Notes: a model not told the origin generated them from the letters alone. A DNA stretch of 64,000 nt from Echinarachnius parma (GCA_037951105.1 JBAMJV010001353.1:269667-333666), one strand, 5' to 3'. Positions 43,621-57,036 are shown, counted from the stretch's first letter. Translations and numbers: made by a program.

Positions 43621-44225
43621 TTGTTTTCTTTCAATGGTTATGACGCAAGAAGGGAACATCAAGATATGAGATTTATAAATAGTCTTCTTGCTGGTATACC
43701 TGACATTGAGATTTCAAGACTACAATGTCTACAAAATGCGTCTGCCAGAATTATTACTCGTTCTAAACGCCACGACCATATTACCCCTGTATTGTATAAT
43801 CTTCATTGGCTGCCTGTTCATTTACGCATACATTTTAAAATATTGTTGATAATGTTTAAATATTCTACAGGCAATGCCCCTAGCTATTTAAGAAATTTGA
43901 TTGTCCCGTATGCACCAACGAGAAGACTCAGATCTGCCACTCAAAATTTGTTTGTTATACCAAAAGTGTTTTCAAGATCTTATGGTGAACGGACATTCTC
44001 CTTTATTGGACCGTATTTATGGAACGCTCTGCCTAACTGGGTCAAGAACTCTTCCTCAATTGACTCATTTAAAGATAATCTAAAAAATCATCTCTTCAAA
44101 CAACATTATCAGTCATAGCTCAACCACTCTCTACTTCTTTAATACTTTGTATACTCTAATTTCCTATTCTAAAGCGCTTAAGAGGCTTGTTTGCATTAAG
44201 CGCTATATAAATTTGTCATATTATT
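43621..44225 (+). mobile_element. LINE 3' end: reverse-transcriptase tail and 3' UTR
   Basis: A 165-codon open frame reads INSLLAGIPDIEISRLQCLQ, ITPVLYNLHWLPVHLRIHFK, LWNALPNWVKN and FKDNLKNHLF, the C-terminal part typical of L2/CR1-type LINE polymerases, then TAG. The 3' UTR ends AGCGCTATATAAATTTGTCA and ATTATTATAA. 5' truncated, so the catalytic motifs are absent. Uninterrupted frame suggests a fairly recent insertion. Confidence 0.85.
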
Positions 44226-45955
44226 ATAAAGTAGTGAGTATTTTTTTTTCTCACGTTACTTTAATAAATAAAAGTGAAAACTATTTTCATTATGTTATGC
44301 ACAATCATTAATGCTATCTGTCTTCGTGTTTTAATGGTGTATGTTCTTAATCAGAATGCCTATTGCCAAGTGTGTATAGATATATAAATGTAAGTTATGC
44401 AAGTGCACAACAGTAACTTTTTAAAAATTATATTTCATTGCATAGTACATAAGATATGTTTAATATGCATGTTTACATTTAGAGTATTATATTCTTTAAA
44501 TTTGTATATTATCTTGCAAATGAAATGTATGAAATCTTGTGAAATTGAGCAAATAGAAAGATACCTACGGAAGTTTATGTTTAACTTATGTAATTTTCAA
44601 AGATAGGGTAACTATATATTTACTTCTGGGACTTTGTTGGTGGATCTAAAACAGTAAAAAGTGATTTGTATATACATTGTGATAATGCATGTTTTAGCTA
44701 TACGTACTTGCTACTATTTAGATTCAAATGTCATAATTTATACAATTTTTATAACAAATTAGAAAAGAGGAGTTCATTTTCATTTGTTAGTTTTTTAAAG
44801 ATATATATCTTGATATGAAAGATGAAGAATCGCATTGTATTGAATTTTATTAAAAATATGGAGGCTTTTTACAAACTTTCTTTACTGTAGTCTAGAAAAA
44901 GAATATTTATCTATTTATAATATATCTGCAAGATATTTGACATCAGTTTTTAATATACTAATGTATGAAGTGTACATAATTTTGAAATGATCATTTTGTA
45001 GATAATAGTTTGCCAATGTTGTATTGTTAACGAAGGTTCTTGTTGATATAACTGAATTAATGCATATATATATATATAATAGCCATGGTAGCCAAACAGG
45101 TATTACTTTATACATATACCACAACTAGACTAATGTACAATACAATCAACAATTACGTTCATTTATTTATTCTAAAAATTGTACCTAAACAACTTTGCTT
45201 GGTGTTATTTTAAAAACGTCTTCATGTCAATTTGTAAAGTTCTTTATGCTTGCTTTTTATATCAATAAGTCAGACTTTTTCTGTTGAAGCTGGAATTCAC
45301 AGAAGTGAATTTGAAAATATTTTATAAACTTATTTCATCTGCATGTCTTAACAATTTTTTCCACAAAAGATTCATTTTTGTATTCTGATTTTTGTTTGTA
45401 GAAATACTGTTTGTTACTGCTAGTAAGTTATTTATATATGCTTTTTAATATGATGAAATCACGGTGTAGCAAGATTCGTATGGAAAATTGTGCATTTAAA
45501 AGCCTAAACTTAGTTTTATTTAAAACAAAATATAGCAAATGAATGAATTTGTACCTCTTAACGGTATACCTAAATTGTATTTTCATGGGGATTGGGTTAC
45601 ATAATTATTGCATGTTTCTTTTTTTAGCTAACGAAGAAAGCACAGTATTGACATGCTGTAATATTTATCCCCATTATCTGCATTTAAACAACTTAATTAT
45701 GTGTTGAAATATTCAAACAACTCTAGATACAAAATGTTGTCATGTAACAAATTAATAATATTTTTGTTACGATTTAGCTCGTGAAAAAGTTATATGTACG
45801 TGCTGAATAAATGGGGGCACACTAAACAAGTGTCATTTGGGTCACTATGTACCGGCTGTCCTCATATAATCATGTAATTTAATGTTGTGTAGAGAGAGAA
45901 ACTTTAATAGTTCTGTGGCGTGAACAAATATTATTTTGAGAATCTGATGTGCACA
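44226..45955. other. A+T-rich interval, no gene seen
   Basis: May hold the 3' UTR or intergenic DNA of the cadherin gene. AATAAA-type signals occur (for example near 44266 and 45806), but none can be assigned. Confidence 0.4.
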
Positions 45956-45959
45956 TGGT

Positions 45960-46115
45960 TTAAGCCCTTGCCTATAGGAATCTGATGGTTATGAACAATG
46001 GCTATGGAGATTTCAGAATCTTGAAGGGAATGGGTTAACCCTTTGCCTTCAGGAATATGGTGGGTTATGTACAAAGGCTATGGAGATTTCAGAATCTTGA
46101 AGGGAATGGGCTATT
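45960..46115. repeat. Short dispersed repeat, tandem pair
   Basis: ATGGAGATTTCAGAATCTTG followed by AAGGGAATGGG occurs twice here. Diverged single copies stand at 16240-16320 and 23720-23800, running from CCCTTGCCTA to GGGAATGGGTT. Confidence 0.7.
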
Positions 46116-46124
46116 GGTAATTAG

Positions 46125-47170
46125 GGGATGACACATTTTGCAAACTATTGAGCAACTCATTTACTATTCACACATCAGATCACTATTATATGGCTTTGGA
46201 TAACAAAATATTGTGCAGATATTAACATAACTATTGATAATTAATATAATTAATTTCAGTTCTTTTATTCAAATTTTCAACAAAAATAACATTTACAACA
46301 GAATGAACATGATATATTCTTACAGAAGGGTGATACAAAAAATATGAATTAATATCCAATATTGTTTATGTGAATAATTGTTGAAAATAGAGAGCGCTGC
46401 TAAAATGCAAAGTAGTTTGCAGCGCCCTCAAAAGTCAGTGTTACAAAACCTTAAACTACGGAAAATATTCTACTTTGAACACTTAAATGAAAAAAAAATC
46501 CTACTCCGAACAAAACCAAAATACTACAAACAATCAAAAGAGAGAAAAATAAGTGAGGAATGGAAAGAAAAGAAGACAATAGACAAAACACAAAGACAAA
46601 GAGTCAGTACTCTAGCCTCGTAAGACAATCCGCTAGGTCGACCAGGACGAGGCACCAGTATACGCTGCGTTTTGGGGTATATTTTATTTTATTTTATCTA
46701 TTTTAGTTGATCATTATAGCTTAAAATAAATATGCAAAATAAACTATCTTTTGAAACTCTCTCCTCTGGTGAAAGCCCATGTTCATGTTTGTGAATAGCA
46801 ATAATAAATTATTTCATTTAATTAGGAATTCAGTCTTAAATGTATACATTGCCAGATATGGGGTATAATGAAATACATGTTTGTTGTTATCTTCCAATAG
46901 TTGTGAAAATAAACGCTTCCATTTCAAAGAAAGGAAAAAGGATGTTAAAGCTACTCTATTTATCTAATTTTGTTACAAACACCTGTGTGCGTGTGTGTGT
47001 GTCTGCATGTGTTTGTTTGTTGTATGTGCAGATGTATGCGTTTGTGTGTGTATATGGGTGCGTATGTAAACCCCTCTATGCGAGTATGTGAGAATGTGTA
47101 TTTTTGTTTGTGGCTCCCCTTTCAAAAGCATCAAATGTTCGCTAGTAAGTTCTTTTCTTTGTTTACAGTA
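46125..47170. other. Interval without a recognised gene
   Basis: A+T-rich. Includes a small inverted GCGCTGC..GCAGCGCC near 46390-46430 and a TG-rich stretch at 46985-47080. Nothing else supported. Confidence 0.4.
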
Positions 47171-47849
47171 TACAGTGCGAGTCAAAAAAAACGAAACCGG
47201 ACTTTGATAGCTTATAAATCCACACATCTAGAGGTATAAATGTTGATATTGGTATCATGTTAAAGCTTGTGGAATTGCCTTTAAAATGATATATCATACA
47301 CTCTGATCACTTCACGCTTCACCGATCACGACCTAATTATCAAAAGGCATGCAAAAACTACCCGTGTCCAAGTTTGCAGTGTTCTTGTTTTGTGAATGGT
47401 TGCATCCGTTGTTTGATTGTCATGCAAAGATAACTTCATCCTACATGTCATATTCAGAGCCCACTGCCTCCAAACAATGGGGCTGCTGATGGGAGGACAG
47501 TGGGGGATCCCCTTCAACACTGATAAACATGAAAACATTGGCAACCAGCTGGTATTTGTTTTGATTCACCAAAGGATATTCTTGAAATGTTCTTTGGAAA
47601 AAACGGTAAACAAACGCATTCATTTATGACTAGCTGTACCCGCGGAAATCCGCGGGTTTTTGTAAGAGAAAGACGATGATGACATACACCACTTTAAAAC
47701 TTTACTAAATATCCCACAGTCATCATTTAAATAGTAAGACAAAATAGACTCGGGCGACTCAATCCCGCCCCCACAACCCGTCCAACGATACATCCGGCCA
47801 ATGTATAACAAATTTATGATGATTTAGTATCCACGCAAAGTTATTCAGT

Positions 47850-49095
47850 TATCCCCCATATTTCATATGATCCATAATTTGTTCCGCTTGTATTAAAATA
47901 GATACAATACACTATGTATGTGTTCTTGCAATTAAATTGGCTTCGCCGCTCCCCCCTCCCCCTTCCCCCCCCCCCCCCCCCCGCCCCCCGCGGCTCCAAT
48001 TGCCTGTATGACAAATAACCCGACGTGTCCCCTACACATTTCATATCATAAACTAAGTTCTCCCGCAGATACCTTTGTTCATATTTTTGTGAAACCCGAT
48101 GATCATGATACATGTATATTCCCTTGAAACATGTACATGGCATACTATGAGCAGATACTTCCCCCATCCATTCTACCCCCACCCCCGATAATTTGTTCCG
48201 CTTGTATCAAATTAGATACAGAACACTATGTTCGTGTTCTTGCTAGCTTCGCCGCTGCCCCCCCCCCCCCAACCCCCCCCCCCCCCGTGTCTTCAATTGC
48301 CTGCATGACACATAACCCGTCGTGTCCCCTACACAATTCATATCCAAACTAAGTTCTCCCGCGTATACATTTTGTTCATATTCTTGTGAAACCCGATGAT
48401 AACCGCAGCTAAATTGAAGTTGTCGCATTTTGTCGTCGATGTTTATACATGCATTGCATAATAAATGAGCAGAGACCTCCCCGTCCATTCTACCCCCACC
48501 CCCACCCCCACCCCCACCCCGTCGGCGTCTCTTCTGGTACTGCATGCTAGCCATGCTAGCTTCGTGGCTGACTTAATACATCTTACCACAAGCTGGCGCA
48601 ATTATAGTATCGTGTACGGTACACTGAACTCTACCCTGGGTAGAGTTCAGTGGTACGGTAGGGCGAATAGAGACGATGGTCAGCAGGTCAGTGAGCTATG
48701 CAAATAAACTGCGGTTCGGTGGGGTGATTAGATGACTCCGCGACGTGTATACACGGCTGTACAGTCATTGCATAATAAATGAGCAGAGACCTCCCCGTCC
48801 ATTCTACCCCCACCCCCACCCCCACCCCCACCCCGTCGGCGTCTCTTCTGGTACTGCATGCTAGCCATGCTAGCTTCGTGGCTGACTTAATACATCTTAC
48901 CACAAGCTGGCGCAATTATAGTATCGTGTACGGTACACTGAACTCTACCCTGGGTAGAGTTCAGTGGTACGGTAGGGCGAATAGAGACGATGGTCAGCAG
49001 GTCAGTGAGCTATGCAAATAAACTGCGGTTCGGTGGGGTGATTAGATGACTCCGCGACGTGTATACACGGCTGTACAGTCATTGCGCGTTGTATA
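47850..49095. repeat. About 314-bp tandem repeats, four copies
   Basis: The last two copies (48467-48780 and 48781-49094) are almost identical: GAGCAGAGACCTCCCCGTCC, an (ACCCCC)n run, and the hairpin CACTGAACTCTACCCTGGGT with its inverse. The first two (from about 47850 and 48165) are diverged and share TTGTTCCGCTTGTAT and GCTTCGCCGCT. C-runs of up to 18 occur. Confidence 0.75.
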
Positions 49096-49560
49096 ACCGC
49101 AGCTAAATTGAAGTTGTCGCATTTTGTCGTCGATGCACTTACAAACACAATGCCAATCGGCAATAGCGATCATAACCATACCATCCGCGTAATATAAATA
49201 TTGATATTTATCAAAACCTGTGTAGTTTCGCAACGTATTATATCTAAAATGGTTTCTCAATATATTATTTATTTTATCTACTCCAATTTATATTCTTACA
49301 AATAATTTTACGGCGATAAATCGTTAGTCAATGCTCGGCGCCTTAAGTAGGCAATGCCGCATTGCTGACTTTCCCTTTTCTTCGATCTGGAGGACGACCA
49401 CGGGGTGGGAGCGACTCGGGAATACCTTATTGTCCTCCGCAAAACGTATATCCTTCGATCCCGACGGTCGGGGAGTCGCCGAGTTCTCGGGGTGAGGATA
49501 TCTCGAGTGGGAGGCATTTGGGGGGTTGAAGCTTACCGTATTAATATAATAGATAAACAC

Positions 49561-49935
49561 AACAAAAAATTCCCCCCTAATCAAAATATCGTAACTTTTT
49601 AACAAAAATGTTTTGAGCATAATAACTTGGCAGGATTGTTTCTACACTTATTCACTAACTTCTGTGTGAAAATTAAAGTGGTCCTCTTATTTATGCATGA
49701 GTGAGCACACAATAAGGACAAAATTGTCACTTTTCAAAAGTCACGTGACTCTTGTGACTTTTGAAAAGTGACAATTTTGTCTTTAATGTGTGCTCACTCA
49801 TTCATGACTCGACGGATAAATATAATTTTCACACAGAAGTGAGTCGATAAGTGTAGAAACAATCCTGCCAAGTTATTTTGCTCAAAACTTTTTTGTTAAA
49901 AAGTTACGCTATTTTGATTAGGGGGGACTTACTTT
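49561..49935. mobile_element. 375-bp foldback
   Basis: CCCCCCTAATCAAAATA, AACTTGGCAGGATTGTTTCT and AATTGTCACTTTTCAAAAGT at the left come back as reverse complements in reverse order at the right, around a short centre near 49745. Nested in the 3-kb element. Confidence 0.85.
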
Positions 49936-50271
49936 TTGGGTGTGTGCTTAGAACAAGACAACGGCAAACTTGGAAACGGGTAGTTTTTGCATGACTTTGG
50001 ATAATAAGTTCGCGTTCGATGAAGCGTAAAGTGATCAAAATGTATGATGTATCATTTTAAAGGCAATTTCCCAAGCTTTAATCTGATACCAATATCAACA
50101 TATATATAAATAGAATTGTGGATTTATAAGCTATCAAAGTCCGGTTTAGTTTTTTGGTACTCGCACTGTAGAATGTGAATATACATATTTCATCTTTGAC
50201 TACCTATTTTTTTCACGGTACGGTACGCACGAATATAAAAACACACTCCCACACACAAACACGCCCACACA

Positions 50272-50276
<5 letters not shown>

Positions 50277-50320
<44 letters not shown>
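50277..50320. repeat. (CA)n microsatellite
   Basis: Pure CA run of about 42 bases; it makes a Thr-His ORF. Confidence 0.9.
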
Positions 50321-50323
<3 letters not shown>

Positions 50324-50514
50324 AACACAGATAAATCAGATAACTGTATACGAATATATGTTCACATACTTATTTACACACACATACAAAATAATCAAAT
50401 AATGCTCATGTATCAAACATTTTCTCAGCAACGTTTTTGGTGCATTTGCACTGTCTAGTCTCAATAACAAAATGATATTACTCATTCTTTCTTAGTTTCA
50501 TGATGCTTTATTAT

Positions 50515-50652
50515 ACAACTAACGAATGGGCTTCTTGTGATAGTCAAATCTATTACCGAGGTGGGCTCAAAATGATTATTACCCGAAGCGTAGCTGAGGG
50601 TAATATTCATTTTGAGCCCACCTATCACAATCAAGCACATTCGTTAGTTGTT
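50515..50652. mobile_element. 138-bp foldback MITE
   Basis: ACAACTAACGAATG at the left, CATTCGTTAGTTGT at the right. The inner arms (GGTGGGCTCAAAATGA with its inverse) meet at GAAGCGTAGCTGAGG. Confidence 0.8.
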
Positions 50653-51399
50653 TTATATCACTCATCAATATCAGTGATTGTGTTCAGCTTATAGCAAAAT
50701 AAGTGATAATCTCTGAATATTTCATAAAATCGCTTGTAAATTTTGATATAAAAATCAATCGACATTAATGAAGCCAGTATGAGCCTCCAGAACCACGGCG
50801 CATCTAATACGCTTAAAGTCATTGTTATTTTGCGCACACAATCACAAAGACGCAGAACTGAGTGCGCACCAACGCGCTGGCAGTTGCGCACATACGCGAT
50901 GAATGCGTGCTAGCGCTCCCACGGATGTGCTTATTGGCTGTCTTGGCGTTCTTCTTCCCAGGGTGTTAGTTTTTACCAGTAATGTCAATCACGTGACTAG
51001 AACGTGTGCGCCATAGAGTACTGCACAAATTTGATCGCGTGTGCATTTTGCTTAAACACATGATCTATGGGACGAACGCGTAACGAACTTTTAGTGTTAA
51101 TGTTTTTGCTAACAGCCCGGTCACATGATTGCGCGGGGATTGCGCGTGTTGTCCAAAACTATCATTTGTCAAATACAATGGTAAAACGATCTTATGAGGG
51201 ATATAATAAAAGATATTTATCTTCTTTAGTAGTACAAACTGTAGTCAGGTGGTAAATGTGTGATCAAACTTGACATACAATACCAGTGCAAAGGGATTAT
51301 GTTTTTCATATTTCCAGAAATTGGACACTTTTTAGTGCGGTACAAATTCAAACAAATTGATAAAGATATTTTTAACGACAATCTATGAATTTTTTTTGT

Positions 51400-51985
51400 T
51401 GGTATTTATATTTTTATTGAAGACTATAATCACAATGCAACATGATAACATATTTACAATAAAAGACAATTTATGAAGTTAAAATACTCTTCAACAATCA
51501 ACAAGCCTATCGATTAAACAGTCAGCACCCCTTATTAGCCAGCGACCTCCCTCGATTGTCTGCCTGTCTGCTTCCCTCTACGGTGTATTGCAGCAATGAG
51601 AAACTTTGGAAAGGCGCTGATAATGGGGTCAACTACTATAAATTGCTTCGGACCTTTGCATTTTTCATTCTCCTTCATAGGTTTTGGAACTAAATTCAAT
51701 CAAATTATATTCATCAACTTATATATATCTTCTATATTAATTTGTAAATTATATATGTAATTCTACCTACGCTCCTCATTTTCTTTCTACATTATGTTAC
51801 TATTCTCATGGGGCTATGCTATAAGTCAAATTTGACTTTGTACAGCCACCCACATTTTCACAATGTACATCTAGTGTTACTTCTTTGTTTGTATTTGTAT
51901 CGTTTTTATCCTTTGCAAATAATGACATGTATATAATGTTGATGATGTGGAAAATAAAGTTCAATTCAATTCAATTCAATAACCA
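51400..51985. repeat. LINE 3'-end-like sequence with (CAATT)n tail
   Basis: Ends AATAAAGTTCAATTCAATTC, a tail typical of some LINEs, preceded by about 200 bp of U-rich 3'-UTR-like sequence. No reverse-transcriptase codons recognised upstream. Confidence 0.5.
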
Positions 51986-52129
51986 ACGTCAAATTTCAAA
52001 CCATGAAATTATCTACAGTGCAACTACAAATCACTCATAAATGTATACAATAATATTGTAGATCACCTCGTCTAATGTAGGAGTAGGGACCACATTATAA
52101 ACCGCGCACAAAAAGTTCGGAGTATTTTT

Positions 52130-52755
52130 TGAGCCACCTATTTCTCATTTGTTTGAGACCTGTGGCCGAGAGCCCCCCGAGAGCACGATCATGACCCAGG
52201 ACCAGCCCTAGTTTCACGGATCTCTAGATATATGCTTTCACGGTGGAATGCGTGAGGGCAGTTTGTGTGCTCTGCCACGTTCTGTTGATCTGTATGCAAT
52301 TCTAGCATATTGACATCAATTAGTTAGAGCCAATGATGCTAATTACCATGGTAAATGTCGCTGGTCCGTAATCGGGACCCTGGCCCCTGCATGTATCGGA
52401 TTAGCTAATTTCCTCCACTCTAAAATGACACCTTTAAAATCAAAAATCGGCTTGCTTCATGGCTGAGCACCTCCTCTTTGTTTACATGTGGGTCTCAAAC
52501 AGAAAGTGCCAAATTGACAATTATATGTGCCTAATCCTATTGATTCTGGTGATATAGGACGAATCAATGAATGGGTGAATGAATGAATTAGTGTATCTGC
52601 ATTAGAGCAATGGCAAATGTTGGCACATTCTGTTTGAGACCCACCTGTAAACAAAGGGGAGGTATAGTATTCAGCTATGAGGCAAGCGATAGTTTCAAAA
52701 GTGGTGTCATACAATCATGTCTCGAATAGGAGGAGAATCAGGTGGCTCAACAAAC
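52130..52755. mobile_element. Foldback element, about 620 bp
   Basis: Outer GAGCCACCTATTTCTC against GAGAATCAGGTGGCTC. Inner TTTGTTTACATGTGGGTCTC against GAGACCCACCTGTAAACAAA. No ORF of note. Confidence 0.7.
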
Positions 52756-53039
52756 TTTCCAAACTTAATAAAAACACAAATATAAAATAAAAAACTTTCC
52801 AAACTTTTTTTGTGTAGTTTATCTGTGGAACTATACTCTGAACATTTGTTTTCTGTTATAACTCCCATCAATATATACTCTCTGCACTCATGTTGAGTAT
52901 AAACTCATAATCACAGTTCTTTGTTCTAACCCCTTCACATGGTCAATACACGGTCAGTCTCTTTGTACTTGTGAAGGGGCTATCTACAGCACATAGTACA
53001 TCTGCACTTAAAGGTGCATTCAGCCTAATGCTTATTTTA

Positions 53040-53120
53040 ATATTAATAATAATGAGAGTATGAACATTTATATAGCGCAGCTACTATAAATATATACTCT
53101 ACTGCGCTTAAAGTATCAGT
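53040..53120. repeat. LINE/SINE 3'-tail fragment
   Basis: (AAT)n, then ATTTATATAGCGCAGC and CTGCGCTTAAAG, the same tail type as elsewhere in the window. Confidence 0.5.
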
Positions 53121-53404
53121 ATTACCACTGGTCATCAGGTATATTTCAAAGTTCAAACCCACACAATGATATTGCATACATTCTCAACTCCCCGGGGAGC
53201 ATACAAGTTGAGCTGCCACTGATGATGATATGTAAATATATTCAGATTTCCACATATAGTAAAGATATAAAACCAATCAGGTAACATGACATAGGGACTA
53301 AATATTCATTACCAGTAGTGTAGGGATATTCATGTTACAGTTTCATTTAATTTATCTTCCTTTCTTTTATTCAAACATAATTTCATCTATCAATATTGAC
53401 AATA

Positions 53405-53777
53405 CTTTCACACATTCAAGTATCCAACACGGATGGACACGGATCGAGTGCCGGTGTCAATACGGTACAACTACGGAGAGATACGATTCGAACACGGATA
53501 TGCACGGTGTTAGCAAGGCAGAAACACGTACGTCGCCGGAGTACCCACGGATTGAACCGGAGCACACGGAAGAGCCCCGGAATAGCAGCAGCGGAGCGAG
53601 TGCCGGTGTGAAAACGGATATGTACGGATGTCTACACGGATAGACAAGGAAGCAAGACGGACGTCGCCGGAGAACCACGGAGTGAACCCGGAGCAACACG
53701 GAGTACCACGGAGGATCGTCCCCGGACCGGACCGTCAGTCCGTGGTCATTCGTATCGCATCCGAGAATGTGTGAAAG
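53405..53777. mobile_element. TIR element rich in CACGG motifs
   Basis: CTTTCACACATTC at the left and its exact reverse complement at the right. Between them ACACGGA and CCGGAG motifs recur, giving a G+C-rich island with spurious ORFs. Confidence 0.7.
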
Positions 53778-53815
53778 GGCTATTATAGTGTCTGGCTGGA
53801 ACAATGAAAACAAGG

Positions 53816-56325
53816 TTAATGGGCAATTCCACGCCAAAGTGGACATTTGACCAAAAAATTTACAAGCATTTTTATGATACAAATTTGGTATCAAATCAAA
53901 GCTTAAATTCTATATTTTTGGAATTCAATGAGAAAATTTTAGTTTTACATAATTTTAGTTGTTTTTTTATAATAACTTTATAACCATAATTGAACCCCAC
54001 AAATTTGACATTTTTGTGAAAAAGTGTTTTGATCCTGTGTTTGTTTTATATTTCCCCAGTTAAGCCTAAAAACCATTATTCTGACTCCTGAGATATGACC
54101 ATTTCGTAAAATAGTAAATTTGTATGATTTATTTGATTTGTTATGCTTCAATGACTTCTTATTTTCAGCCTATGAAAATGTCCTTCCGTTACCGAAAAAT
54201 CAATATTTTTAATTTTGTGGCTCACATAATTGTTAGAGAGCAGACCAATCTTCAGTGCAAAGCAAGTTCAAGTAGGCCTTCCCATTGCTAACAATTGTAT
54301 TACTCATTGTTTCTTCGTTAATTAATAAATAACAAAAGAAAATGTCCTTCCGTTACCATACACATGGTAACAGATGGACAAGGTACCTCATATTACATAT
54401 TATGACAAAATTTATGTTAAAAAATTTGTCTCTCATATATGAAAACACAAAATAATGAGACAATACCTGCAATGGCCAGCTATCAGTGGCGTAGCGTGGT
54501 CAGACTAGTAATTTTCTGTGTTTCAACCAATCAGATTTGTGCATTTAGAACATTTGATCTGGCTCACAATTGATTTTATCTCTTTCTGCAACAGGGCCCT
54601 TGTACCATGATGCCATTTGTCTGGATTTCTATTGTATGGGGATTAGTAGGTCTATTTAACTGTGGTGAGCCAGGGTGTGAATAGGCTCTGATCATGACTT
54701 TGAATAGGTCTTTTTTTTTATACAATACACCCCTATAGAATTCTTGGACATGGGTGTAGGTCTAAAATAATTAAATTTTACATGAAATTTGCAAACTAAA
54801 AACAAGGCTGTAGAAAAAGCAAGAAATAACATATCTCCAATTCTTTCATATGTTGTAGAAATTATATCAAGCCAAGATTTAAGCAAAACAAATTCTCAAA
54901 ATTATTTTAACCACGAGGTAAAACGGAAGGTCAAAATCTAAGGTCAAAGGTTATCGTATCCAAACTCGCTCATGCATGAACACAAATGGCATAAATGGAT
55001 TGCACATAACATCCCCAGTCCAATGACACCTTTACAAAATAAATTGACCCAACGGTTAATGGACAATGGCCATTTGAAAAATGGTGCCCACGCCCATTTC
55101 TTACAAAACTCCCCCATAAGAATCGACCATAGCGCCAAAACCATTGGGCGGATTGGGCTAAAACTTAAATATTTGCGCTTTTAAAGGTTGAAATATCATA
55201 CATACCAAATATTAGCAAATTTGAAGGGGGCTGCGATGAAAATTTTCAATTTTTTTAAAGGTGATTTGACATGGAATGACCCTACTGTGTCATATCATAC
55301 ATTATAGTCCATTATATCCTTCCGTTACCGAACATTGGTCCGCTTTGTGTGAAATAACTCAAATATCTGCGGACAAATTTGAATCAAAGAACAAGTAAAT
55401 TCTTCTTAACCCTTCAGATAATGAAATGTGTACCCTTAAAATATTTTGTATTATTTAATATCACAGAGTATTAGTTAAAACTGATTTGATAACAAAACCT
55501 TGTCCATTTTAGTGTCCTTCCGTTACCGACCTCATTTGTATGCATATTCAATATTGTGCGGAGATTTAAAAAAAAAATAAAAATTATGGGACCTTAAAAC
55601 TGTATGTTTTGGAAGTATTGTTATCAAAATAGACTGTTCTAACAACACAAGTATTTAAAAATGTCTTTCTTAAAGTTGACAATTTGTGTCTGAGTGTCCT
55701 TCCGTTACCATGGATTGACCATGAATAAGAGCCATTGGAGCATGAAATATAGTAAGAAAAAATAGAAATGTAAATGCTTGTGATGTCCATATGCTATCTA
55801 TGATACAAACTCATTTTAGACCACAAAAGAGATGTTCCCTTCTCATAAATGGTCTTTAAATTTCAAAATTAATTTTATTGTACAATTCCAATAGACTTTT
55901 CAGAGGTCCTTCCGTTACCGTCCTTCCGTTACCGAACACTGGAGTAATTAATTTCTCATAATTAATATACCAATGTAGATATTTTTCTTAAAAGGTGGTG
56001 TTATACTCTGTGAACATAAGGAAATTGACTAGTAGCCAACTTAACATGATAAACCTCGTAACTTCACGGAGATTGGGTCATAACTAAAAAACTTGAAAAT
56101 CCATGTCCATTTTGGCGTCCTTCCGTTACCGGCCTCATTAGTGTCCATATCTAATTTACATAATGCGGTCAAAATTTTAGAAATAGTGGAAATCAAAGGT
56201 GTCCCAACAAGGATCAAAGACATGCCATTTAGAGAAAAAAAATCAAAAGCAGGATCCTGGAATTATTTGATTGAAGTTCCAAAATTGTGTCTGAATGTCC
56301 TTCCGTTACCGTGGAATTGCCCTAA
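53816..56325. mobile_element. 2.5-kb element with nine TCCTTCCGTTACC motifs
   Basis: The ends GGGCAATTCCACG and CGTGGAATTGCCC are inverted repeats. The motif lies at 54181, 54345, 55317, 55515, 55697, 55907, 55921, 56118 and 56298, always on the plus strand and often followed by G. No transposase recognised; short ORFs only. Confidence 0.75.
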
Positions 56326-57036
56326 TACTATTGAGAGTGTTTTGACCCAAGATGAGAAGAGAAGAAAGGAAATCAAGAATAAGAAAAACAAACAAACTTG
56401 CTGAGACTCAGCTGACTTGTGTGTATTATGAATACGTAAGGTACAACATACACTACTCCAGTAGTCTTCATTAACTCCACGAAAACTTCCTACCGACCAG
56501 ATTTTCAAACTGTTTATTGAACGGCCTGAAGTAAGCTCTCAGCGTTAACTTGACGTCATAGTCCACCGCGGGATGGGGTCTGCCTTTACCCCAGGGGGGT
56601 GTCACTGCTGCCAGAGTGCAGCGATTTTTGCTCACCGGAAGAGCCCACAACTGGTTGCATTATGGGCTACTTGGGAACTACAGTTAACCAATCACAGAGT
56701 AGTTCAAACGCGTCGTCACGGGATCGAGGTCAATAAAACAAGTTCATATGCATACGTCACAATGGCTCCCATTGTTCTCATAAGCGTGATGAAATCTAGG
56801 ACAGTGCGCAGGAAAATAGGCGCGATAGTCTACGCACTGCATAGCATGATGATTGGTCCAGTATTTCTAGGTCACTACGCGATGACGTAGAGAAGTGGGC
56901 TACGGGAGCTTCAAAAATCGGTTCACTCCGCCATGTTGCCCATGTACAAAGTCTATGGGACACGTGACTTGCGCGCGTTAAGTGAGCCTTCTAGTTATAA
57001 ACGGGTTGGTTTGTTTATTCATACTTCTATGCTTTA
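56326..57036. other. Interval without a recognised gene
   Basis: More G+C-rich than its neighbours (56540-56990), with a 105-codon ORF (56573-56890) lacking recognisable motifs. Contains CCAATC boxes, a CACGTGAC and TGACGTCA-like sites, so a promoter or an old repeat are both possible. Confidence 0.35.

Larger units (their letters stand above)
47171..50170. mobile_element. 3.0-kb element with about 225-bp inverted repeats
   Basis: TACAGTGCGAGTCAAAAAAA at the left and TTTTTTGGTACTCGCACTGTA-like sequence at the right. The arms continue through CCGGACTTTGATAGCTTATA and AAAACTACCCGTGTCCAAGT. TA-bounded ends with TACAGTG resemble Tc1/mariner. No transposase is readable; the interior is filled by nested repeats. 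Confidence 0.75.

Noticed and set aside
48465..49021. Two identical 80-codon ORFs
   Set aside because: They reflect the 314-bp tandem duplication; the coding part includes the ACCCCC microsatellite.
53332..53894. ORFs in the CACGG-rich island
   Set aside because: They overlap on both strands within a TIR element and follow its short repeats.
56573..56890. 105-codon plus-strand ORF
   Set aside because: No recognisable domain, no splice or family support, in a repeat-rich interval.
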